Assembly: GCF_002998295.1 (NCBI RefSeq)
Contig: NZ_CP027226.1
Span: 1,542,001 to 1,606,000, forward strand
Direction of reading: 5' to 3'
DNA: 64,000 nucleotides
Source: Fastidiosipila sanguinis
Lineage (GTDB): Bacteria > Bacillota > Clostridia > Saccharofermentanales > Fastidiosipilaceae
Positions 57,365 to 64,000 of this stretch are shown in pieces. A program made the translations under genes and the position numbers. The notes beneath the pieces are model-generated. The model was given only the letters and a program-made list of their open reading frames with translations. It was not told the origin of the DNA and did not search any database. The stretch's first letter is position 1, and each line of letters starts with the position of its first letter.

Positions 57365-58246
57365 TTGAAACAAACAAATTTCGAAAAACTTTATCCAGGT
57401 TTAGGGCTAGCATATTACGTGCTAGTCCTAAGCCTTATTATTTTAGTTAAGCATCCAATAGAGTTGCTTATACTTTATATTGCTGTGGCCGCATCTCTAA
57501 TTTATCGAGACTATCTAATGGGAGAATATTTATTTCACAAAAAAATCCTCACCTATCTCCTACCTTTTATCTTTATGATATTTACAGCAACTATAAATTC
57601 AATGTTTAGACATTATGGATTTATAAATTTATTTAGATTATCTAACGGAAACTATTTCACACTTGACTCTATCATTGATGGGGCTCAGGGTGGCTTTAGG
57701 CTTGGTTTATGTGTACTTTGGATCAAGCATTTAAACGAACACATCAGTACAAACAATCTTTTATTTTTATTCAAGGGACTGTTCCCTGGATTCGCTCTCT
57801 TACTCACTTTGGTATTTAGATTTTTCCCACACTATCTTAATCAAGCAAGAGAGTTAATAATAGTCAACAAATTAAGTAATGAGGACAAAAAATTAGGTAT
57901 AAAAGCTAATTTCACTAATACAGCTAACGTATTGGCTAAATTAAGTTCATGGGCGCTAGAAAGTAGCATTAATACAGCCCAGTATATGCAAGCTAGAGGT
58001 TTAGGTATTTCAGATAATAAAACATCATATAAGCTATATAAATGGCGTACAAACGATTCAATTCTTTTGCTAATAATCTCAGTTGCAATGGCTGGGTACT
58101 TTCTTATGAGGGCAAAAGGATATTTAGATTTTATTTACTATCCTTTTACCTATGTGCCTGAGTGGCAAGGTCTCAACTTTGTCATGTTAATATTGTTATC
58201 TTTGGTCGCATTTTTGCCGTTAATTGTAGATATTAAAGATTATTAG
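57365..58246 (+). CDS. ECF transporter T component (EcfT/CbiQ family)
   Basis: 293 residues. The start is TTG with AGGAAGAAAG upstream. Five or six helices and the two cytoplasmic coupling segments typical of EcfT are visible, the second with SSINTAQYMQARGLG (Ala-Arg-Gly motif), and the first less conserved near LARELIIV-type residues (NQARELIIVNKL). It joins the ATPases to the vitamin-binding S protein. Gap of 43 nt after the DUF4430 gene. Confidence 0.85.
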   Translation: MKQTNFEKLYPGLGLAYYVLVLSLIILVKHPIELLILYIAVAASLIYRDYLMGEYLFHKKILTYLLPFIFMIFTATINSMFRHYGFINLFRLSNGNYFTLDSIIDGAQGGFRLGLCVLWIKHLNEHISTNNLLFLFKGLFPGFALLLTLVFRFFPHYLNQARELIIVNKLSNEDKKLGIKANFTNTANVLAKLSSWALESSINTAQYMQARGLGISDNKTSYKLYKWRTNDSILLLIISVAMAGYFLMRAKGYLDFIYYPFTYVPEWQGLNFVMLILLSLVAFLPLIVDIKDY

Positions 58247-58318
58247 TTTTTAACTGAATTTGAAAGCAACATAAGCAAGAGAAAGTATAATTAAATAATT
58301 AAAGCAGGAAATAAAAGT

Positions 58319-60061
58319 ATGAATATTTTAGAGATAAAGAATTTAAATTTTAATTATGTGGACTTCCCTCCTTTATGGGAGAACGTCAATATGCAGCTCG
58401 AGGCTGGCGATTTTGCCCTGCTATTGGGTCCTAGTGGTTCAGGTAAAAGTTGCCTAATGAAGCATTTGATTTATAAGCTGGCACCTTATGGTAATGCCAG
58501 TGGCGAGATCTTGTACAAAGGACAAAGTCTGGATAGTCTTTCGCCTTATGAACATGTCAAGAATATTGCTTATGTTTCACAAAATCCTGATGAGCAAATT
58601 GTTAGTGAATCAGTTTGGCAGGAGTTGGCCTTTTCGTTAGAGCAACTAGGTATGCCTGCCGATAAGATGCGTTTACGTATTGCGGAGGTTGCAAATTTCT
58701 TTGGTATACAAGAGTGGTTCTGGCAAAAGACTAATGAGTTATCTGGTGGACAAAAACAAATTCTCACCCTAGCTTCAGCTATGGTCCTTAAGCCTGAAAT
58801 TCTGGTTCTTGATGAGGCAGATTCCAACCTAGATCCAGTTACTAGAGTTAGTTTCTTGAATATCTTGCAAAGAATTAATGTTGAAATGGGTACTACTATC
58901 CTACTCTCCTCACACAATTGGGAAAACACCCTAGATTTAGCTAATAAAGTTTATTATTTAAATAATCAAGCTCTAAGAAACTTTGATAGCAATCGTGATT
59001 TTATTAACTTCATTTATTCTGAGATCCCAGAAGAGATATCCGCATTACCAACTGCCTCTCAAGTAAGTTACCAACTACAAGAAATCTCAACCAACAACGT
59101 TAAAACTCGTCAAGATTTAAGCAAGGCTCTTGTTGGCAACAATTTGCCTTCTTTGAGAAATTTGTCAGCTGAGTTTAATGCTGAAAACAATGAGCATAGC
59201 AAGCGTAACAACAGCGCTGGCCAAAATTTACTAGAAATCAAAGACTTACAGTTTAAATACAAAAAAGTGGGTGAAAACATTCTCGATCATCTAAATTTAT
59301 CGGTACCAACTAAATCAATCTGTTTCATCCTCGGTGGTAACGGGAGTGGTAAGAGCACCCTGCTTAAATGTATAGTTGAACAATTACAATATTCCGGCAG
59401 TATAAAGATCAATAGTGAGGAAAATACTGGATTAAAAACGCTTTTACCAAATAGAAGTTCCAAACGACCTCGTATTTCTTATCTACCACAAAATACTCGT
59501 CTGCTATTTAGTGCCGATACAATACATGAAGAAATTAGGCTAGCTTTTGAAGCTGTTTCTAAGGAGGATATACCTCATTTAGCTGATATATTCGCCATAG
59601 AACTGGAGAATTTCAGTCCCGAAACCTTGTTGATCAGCTTCGGTCTGAGCGAAAGAATGAATTTCAACCCTGGAGATCTCAGTGGTGGTGAGTTGCAACG
59701 TGCTGCTCTTGCCTTGATTTTGCTGAATAAGCCTCAGTTGTTGCTACTTGATGAGCCAAGTAATAATTTGGCATATAATGATATTGAACATTTGAGTAAA
59801 ATATTAGAACGCTTACGAAATAAAGGCTTAACTATTTTGGCAGTATCACACGATTTAGAATTCGCTAGCAAAATAGCTGATTCATGTGCTTTAATTTTCC
59901 AAGGAGAAATTGTCAGCCACGCTGAGCCACACAGGTTTTTCGCAGATAACTTCTTCTATACTACAGATAGTTGCAAGATTGCCCAAGATTTCCAAGAATC
60001 TGATTCAATAGCGATTACAAGCGAAGAGTTATTAGAGCAGGTCAGAGCTTTGGATGTTTAG
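58319..60061 (+). CDS. Fused ECF transporter ATPase (EcfA-EcfA')
   Basis: 580 residues with two ABC domains. Domain 1 (1-225): Walker A GPSGSGKSCLM, signature LSGGQKQI and Walker B LVLDEADSNLD, in which the usual Pro after DE is Ala. Domain 2 (about 300-560): Walker A GGNGSGKSTLL, signature LSGGELQR and Walker B LLLDEPSNNLA. The two domains are joined by a 70-residue linker. The fusion gives a fixed pair of ATPases, as in some ECF systems of Firmicutes. AGCAGGAAATAAAAGT precedes the ATG. Confidence 0.92.
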   Translation: MNILEIKNLNFNYVDFPPLWENVNMQLEAGDFALLLGPSGSGKSCLMKHLIYKLAPYGNASGEILYKGQSLDSLSPYEHVKNIAYVSQNPDEQIVSESVWQELAFSLEQLGMPADKMRLRIAEVANFFGIQEWFWQKTNELSGGQKQILTLASAMVLKPEILVLDEADSNLDPVTRVSFLNILQRINVEMGTTILLSSHNWENTLDLANKVYYLNNQALRNFDSNRDFINFIYSEIPEEISALPTASQVSYQLQEISTNNVKTRQDLSKALVGNNLPSLRNLSAEFNAENNEHSKRNNSAGQNLLEIKDLQFKYKKVGENILDHLNLSVPTKSICFILGGNGSGKSTLLKCIVEQLQYSGSIKINSEENTGLKTLLPNRSSKRPRISYLPQNTRLLFSADTIHEEIRLAFEAVSKEDIPHLADIFAIELENFSPETLLISFGLSERMNFNPGDLSGGELQRAALALILLNKPQLLLLDEPSNNLAYNDIEHLSKILERLRNKGLTILAVSHDLEFASKIADSCALIFQGEIVSHAEPHRFFADNFFYTTDSCKIAQDFQESDSIAITSEELLEQVRALDV

Positions 60062-60117
60062 AGCCAGGTGTTATCGACGTTAGAAAAAGATTGGACAAAT
60101 TAGAAAAGGACTAAATA

Positions 60118-60867
60118 ATGGATAAAGTGAAGAATTTTTTGTTAAATAATACCTTAGTTTCAAATATTATCTTTTTTGCTACCATAATAATCACTTTATT
60201 TATTTGGTTGCAATTTTTCCCTGATAAATTTTTCTTTTTCGCAGTAATAATAATTGTTGAGACCTTGCTCTATAGCATGTTTTATATAGAGAAGAAAAAT
60301 ACATCTGCCAAAGAAATTGCACTCATGGCCTCGCTTGCTACCTTATCCGTTGTTGGTAGAGTTGCATTTTTTGCCTTGCCCCAAATTAAGCCAACAGCAG
60401 CAGTCGTCTTTATTTCTGGACTTTGTCTCGGCAAAGGCCCTGGATTCTTAATTGGTTTATTGTCAATGTTTTTGTCAAACTTCTTTTTTGGACATAGCTT
60501 CCATACACCTTTCCAAATGCTAGGAATGGCCTTGGTTGGTTTCTTTGCGGGATGTTTCTCACTTATCAATCTCAAACATAAGCTCAAACTTTGGCAAGAA
60601 GTTTCCCTCTCTTTTGTGTTTACTTTTCTCATTTATGGACTAATTGTTGACGCTAGCTCAATTTTATTCCTTTACACTTATCAAGGAGAGTTAGCTATTT
60701 ATACGACACTTGCACAAGGCATACCTTTTAATCTGGCTCACGGCCTATCTACAGCAATATTCCTATTCTTCCTCTCACCACTACTATCTCGCCAATTATC
60801 TCGAGTTTGTAGGAAGTACGGCTTATTTATGTTTAAAGATTATGCTAGTAAAGATTTGTTAAAATGA
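60118..60867 (+). CDS. ECF transporter S component, predicted cobalamin type
   Basis: 249 residues with six hydrophobic segments. After two helices the S-component core has EIALMASLATLSVVGRVAFFALPQI, then KPTAAVVFISGLCLGKGPGFLIG and FGHSFHTPFQMLGMALVGFFAGC. It resembles the CbrT/CblT group. Its place after the T and A genes behind a cobalamin riboswitch points to B12 or a precursor as substrate. AAAAGGAC precedes the ATG. Confidence 0.8.
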   Translation: MDKVKNFLLNNTLVSNIIFFATIIITLFIWLQFFPDKFFFFAVIIIVETLLYSMFYIEKKNTSAKEIALMASLATLSVVGRVAFFALPQIKPTAAVVFISGLCLGKGPGFLIGLLSMFLSNFFFGHSFHTPFQMLGMALVGFFAGCFSLINLKHKLKLWQEVSLSFVFTFLIYGLIVDASSILFLYTYQGELAIYTTLAQGIPFNLAHGLSTAIFLFFLSPLLSRQLSRVCRKYGLFMFKDYASKDLLK

Positions 60868-61046
60868 ATTTAATAGTGTCAGCAGAGTTAAAGTGTTAAA
60901 ATTGATGTGCTTTAGAATGCTTTTTACTTTATTTTGAAAGATATAAAGATATATTAAGAATTTTATTAAGGCAACTTGTTGGAAATCTACTGGATTTGCC
61001 TAGTCTACAACAAGATTAGTCTGCAACAAGATTCGAAAGGATTATT

Positions 61047-61991
61047 ATGGATAATAAAGAAACTGCTAATTTAATCAATAAGGTTAAAAATAATGTAAAT
61101 CAAATAGTTATTGGTCAAAGTGAAGCGCTAGAGCTTTTATTAATAGGTCTAGTCAGTCGTGGTCACGTTTTGTTAGAAGACGTTCCAGGCATTGGAAAGA
61201 CTACTCTGGCTTCCTCCCTAGCTAAATCTCTAGGACTTGATTTCAAGCGTATTCAGTTCACACCTGATGTAATGCCTTCGGATATTACAGGGTTCAATAT
61301 GTATAATCCTAAAGTTGGAGAATTCCAATTCCATCCAGGTGCGATTATGACCAACCTCGTTTTAGCTGATGAGATCAACCGTTCTTCACCAAAGACTCAA
61401 TCTTCTCTATTAGAGGCAATGCAGGATAGACAGGTTACTGTTGATGGTGTCACTTATAAATTACCTGATCCATTTATGGTTGTAGCTACACAGAATGCTA
61501 TTGACCAAATTGGTACATACCCACTACCTGAAGCTCAACTTGACCGTTTCATGATAAAAACTAACCTCCGCTACCCTAATATCCAAGAGGAAATGCGCAT
61601 TTACGATACTCACTCAGGTGTTTCTCCTCTAGATAATTTGCAGGAAGTTTTGTCCATTGAGGACCTAGTAAGAATACAAAAAGCAGCTATTGATGTTTAT
61701 GTTGCACCTTCTCTATATGAGTATGTAGCCCAATTATCCAATGCTAGTAGACAACATCCGCAAGTTAAGTTAGGTGTATCTCCACGTGGTGCGCTTATGC
61801 TTGTTCAAGCTGCTAAAGGTCGTGCACTCTTACAAGGTAGAGACTATATTATTCCTGACGATATTCAATTCTTAGCCCCATATTGCTTGGCGCATAGATT
61901 AATTTTGCATCAAGATGCTGAATTAAGTGATATCAACGAAAATCAAGTTATCAAAGATATACTCAGAATTACACCTATACCAAAAGCTTAA
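61047..61991 (+). CDS. MoxR-family AAA ATPase
   Basis: 314 residues. Walker A is EDVPGIGKTTLASSLA, Walker B LVLADEINRSSPKTQSSLLEAM, sensor 1 VATQNAID and an Arg-finger segment LPEAQLDRFMI. MoxR ATPases act as chaperones for the assembly of partner complexes and are found beside DUF58 and transglutaminase-like genes, as here. AAAGGA lies upstream of the ATG. Confidence 0.95.
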   Translation: MDNKETANLINKVKNNVNQIVIGQSEALELLLIGLVSRGHVLLEDVPGIGKTTLASSLAKSLGLDFKRIQFTPDVMPSDITGFNMYNPKVGEFQFHPGAIMTNLVLADEINRSSPKTQSSLLEAMQDRQVTVDGVTYKLPDPFMVVATQNAIDQIGTYPLPEAQLDRFMIKTNLRYPNIQEEMRIYDTHSGVSPLDNLQEVLSIEDLVRIQKAAIDVYVAPSLYEYVAQLSNASRQHPQVKLGVSPRGALMLVQAAKGRALLQGRDYIIPDDIQFLAPYCLAHRLILHQDAELSDINENQVIKDILRITPIPKA

Positions 61992-62046
61992 GCTTAATAA
62001 GACCAATAAGCTTAGTGAGCCTAATAAACTTATATAAGCTTAATAA
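61984..62046 (+). repeat. Short degenerate repeats between moxR and DUF58 genes
   Basis: AAGCTTA occurs four times (61984, 61990, 62008, 62036) and AGCTTAATAA twice. The array begins in the moxR stop codon region and ends 23 nt before the next ATG. Confidence 0.6.
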
Positions 62047-62069
62047 ACGTAAATTACAGCCAAATCATT

Positions 62070-63440
62070 ATGAGCAATAGATTTTTTTCATATTTATTAT
62101 TAATACTTTTAACTTATGCCCTGTATAGTTATAACTCCTATCAGGCTCTGTTATACCTGCTCATTTTACTAATTGCTTTGCCACTATCATCCTTTATACT
62201 ACTGTTAATTGGACGTTACTTTGTGAAAGTAAATCTAGTTAGTGATAAATCTCGTGTTTATCGTACTGAGAGTTTTGATATTACTCTAGAAGTAGAAAAC
62301 AAAAGTCCTTTCTACTTCCCTCTCATGAAGTTAGAATTCAACTTGCCTCGTAATGATAAAGTTTTAAAGTTGGAAAAAAATACATCTAAGAAATTTTCTT
62401 CTTTATATAATTTCAGACTTTATAGAAAACCTCATTTTGTAAGCTCTAACAAGCTAATTTCTTTAGCCTTACCACAAAATGCTTTAATAACTCACAAAAT
62501 ATCTCTAAAAGCTAAACATAAAGGTAGTTACAAGGTTGGAACTGACTCAATAGTGGTACAAGATTTATTTAGCTTCTTCTATTTGCCATTACCAAAAAGA
62601 AGCATTTATGATAGAAAAACACATAAATATACTTCCGTTGTTAATTTGGAAGTATTACCAAATCCTAAACTTTGGAAACTTAGCGAATTTGGTACACTAA
62701 TGAATCCTGAGCAAGTTTTAATCAGCAATAATAATAAGAAAGTCAGCAACGAAGTTGACACCATTGCTAAGGTTAGAACTTACCAACAGGGCGATAGAAT
62801 GAAACAGATCCACTGGAAATTAAGTGCTCGCAATAATGAGTGGTTGACTAGAGAGTTTGAAGATCCTCGTCAAGGCGGTATCCTCTTCATTCTAGATCCA
62901 AAAATCCCTGATTCATGTGTTGACCCATATAATTATTCTAATCATGCTACAGAAATAATTGCTGCTAGCATGCGTCATTTCTCCAGAACTGAAGGTCCAC
63001 TCAATCTACTACTAGACGAGACCGCTTATTCTGCTTTGGGAGAAGGTTTAGAGCCAATTAAATTCTACGAGGAATTAATGTATTGGAAAGGCCAGATTAA
63101 AAAAGGTGATCCAAGACTTAAAAACAAAGATTTCCAAGTGGCATGTAATGTAGTTGAAAATCGCTCTAGCCTGACAGAAATGATGGACAAAGGTCTACAA
63201 AACAAGGTTTATCGAGCTGTCGTTGTATGTACTGCACGACTTCACGATAAATTAATCAACGAGTTATTACAAGTGCAAGAATCTGGATCTCAAGTAATTT
63301 TGCTATTTATGCACAACGAAAACCAAGAAGACCTGGATAATACTCTTAAAAAATTACTCAGATCTAAAGTTAAACTTATTACCAACAAGGTTTCTTCACT
63401 TGAAGCCTACCATGAAATTGAGACAAAGGAGGATAAGTAA
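62070..63440 (+). CDS. DUF58 domain protein
   Basis: 456 residues with two N-terminal helices (about 5-50). The DUF58 motif is MKQIHWKLSARNNEWLTREFED, followed by a vWA-like fold with GGILFILDPKIP. No ribosome site is seen before the ATG, so translation may be coupled or start poorly. It forms a module with moxR and the following membrane protein; such modules are linked to envelope stress or assembly, but the role is not settled. Confidence 0.88.
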   Translation: MSNRFFSYLLLILLTYALYSYNSYQALLYLLILLIALPLSSFILLLIGRYFVKVNLVSDKSRVYRTESFDITLEVENKSPFYFPLMKLEFNLPRNDKVLKLEKNTSKKFSSLYNFRLYRKPHFVSSNKLISLALPQNALITHKISLKAKHKGSYKVGTDSIVVQDLFSFFYLPLPKRSIYDRKTHKYTSVVNLEVLPNPKLWKLSEFGTLMNPEQVLISNNNKKVSNEVDTIAKVRTYQQGDRMKQIHWKLSARNNEWLTREFEDPRQGGILFILDPKIPDSCVDPYNYSNHATEIIAASMRHFSRTEGPLNLLLDETAYSALGEGLEPIKFYEELMYWKGQIKKGDPRLKNKDFQVACNVVENRSSLTEMMDKGLQNKVYRAVVVCTARLHDKLINELLQVQESGSQVILLFMHNENQEDLDNTLKKLLRSKVKLITNKVSSLEAYHEIETKEDK

Positions 63441-64000
63441 ATGAGTAATACTACTAGCTCTAACGTAGATAAAGAATTGACTAGAAATATTGCTGGCAAT
63501 AAGCTCAAAAAAGAGTTTATTCTCGCTTCCTTAAGCTTTATATTTGCTTTATTCTCCAATATGTTACTCGTGCATATTACCAACTTCCCTATTTCATGGC
63601 TAGGTGGGTTAATTTTCACATTAGGTTTAACTTTGATATTTACTTTACTATTTTACAACTGGAAAACTAGTGCAGGCTTTTTGGGTGTATTGCTAATCTT
63701 ATCACTTGCTCTTCTTATTCCTAGTTTCAGAGGGTTTGTTGGTAACAGTTTGCAAGCATTTGATGGCGTTTTCAAAGACTCGGCCAATTTATTAGGAAAA
63801 TTCTTTGCTGAAGGATTTACTTTCTTCAACGGTAATTTTACAGATGCTGATGCAAAAGCTTATACATTCTTAGGCTTCTCTACTTTATTTATAAATACTA
63901 TTCTGTCCACCCTACTTATTCAGAAAATATCCACACACTGGTATCCTTGGATTTATACAGTCCTTATTTTAACTCTCGGTATACACCTAAACATTGGTGG
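63441..64000 (+). CDS. Multi-pass membrane protein (partial), probable transglutaminase-like TgpA type
   Basis: The gene starts at ATG with AAAGGAGG upstream and runs off the right edge after about 186 residues. The visible part has a polar start (MSNTTSSNVDKELT) and four or five helices, including FIFALFSNMLLVHITNF and FTLGLTLIFTLLFY. The transglutaminase core would lie beyond the window. The call rests on its position after moxR and DUF58. Confidence 0.6.
   Translation, partial: MSNTTSSNVDKELTRNIAGNKLKKEFILASLSFIFALFSNMLLVHITNFPISWLGGLIFTLGLTLIFTLLFYNWKTSAGFLGVLLILSLALLIPSFRGFVGNSLQAFDGVFKDSANLLGKFFAEGFTFFNGNFTDADAKAYTFLGFSTLFINTILSTLLIQKISTHWYPWIYTVLILTLGIHLNIG

Overview
The window is an AT-rich chromosome segment from a Gram-positive, low-GC Firmicute (Clostridia-like gene content). 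It uses the standard code and strong GGAGG-type ribosome sites. It has many lipoproteins with LxAC lipoboxes, group-II ECF transporters, FMN and adenosylcobalamin riboswitches, and no outer-membrane genes. I cannot name the genus. No phage, insertion sequence or CRISPR array was seen.

Layout. 1-0.7 kb: start of a RibU-type riboflavin transporter behind an FMN riboswitch. 0.7-8.1 kb: a complete minus-strand phosphate regulon, pstS-pstC-pstA-pstB-phoU-phoB-phoR, with a perfect 17-bp hairpin after pstS and a PhoP-box-like repeat upstream. 8.3-20.7 kb: a GT2/GT-C-like membrane pair, an SDR, a PHP phosphoesterase, a GNAT, an EF-G paralogue, lipoproteins, a frame-broken small secreted protein and aminopeptidase C. 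20.9-28.3 kb: beta-galactosidase, a TM-helix channel protein and a NatAB-like exporter.

28.4-43.4 kb is the most striking region. It holds a LacI regulator, a ribokinase-like kinase, two GH172 (DUF2961) enzymes, a GH3, a GH116, a lipoprotein of GH183 (DUF4185), an ABC sugar importer without its ATPase, and a SIS-only isomerase whose four catalytic positions match D-arabinose-5-phosphate isomerase. GH183, GH172 and GH116 are the three families known to dismantle mycobacterial-type D-arabinan together. Kinase plus isomerase would carry D-arabinose to D-ribulose-5-phosphate. I infer a complete D-arabinan utilisation locus: surface cleavage, import, cytoplasmic exo-hydrolysis and entry to the pentose phosphate pathway. 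An identical 21-bp operator-like sequence lies just downstream of the -10 boxes of two of its promoters.

43.5-52.5 kb: a lipoprotein, a DD-carboxypeptidase, tRNA-Arg(CCG), a secreted M3-like peptidase, a YhaN/YhaO (SbcCD-like) pair and a cytoplasmic alpha-amylase. 52.9-60.9 kb: an adenosylcobalamin riboswitch heads two exported DUF4430 (transcobalamin-C-like) proteins and a full ECF importer (T, fused A-A', S), which together look like a B12 capture and uptake system. 61.0-64.0 kb: MoxR, DUF58 and the start of a further membrane protein, a common three-gene module that runs off the end.
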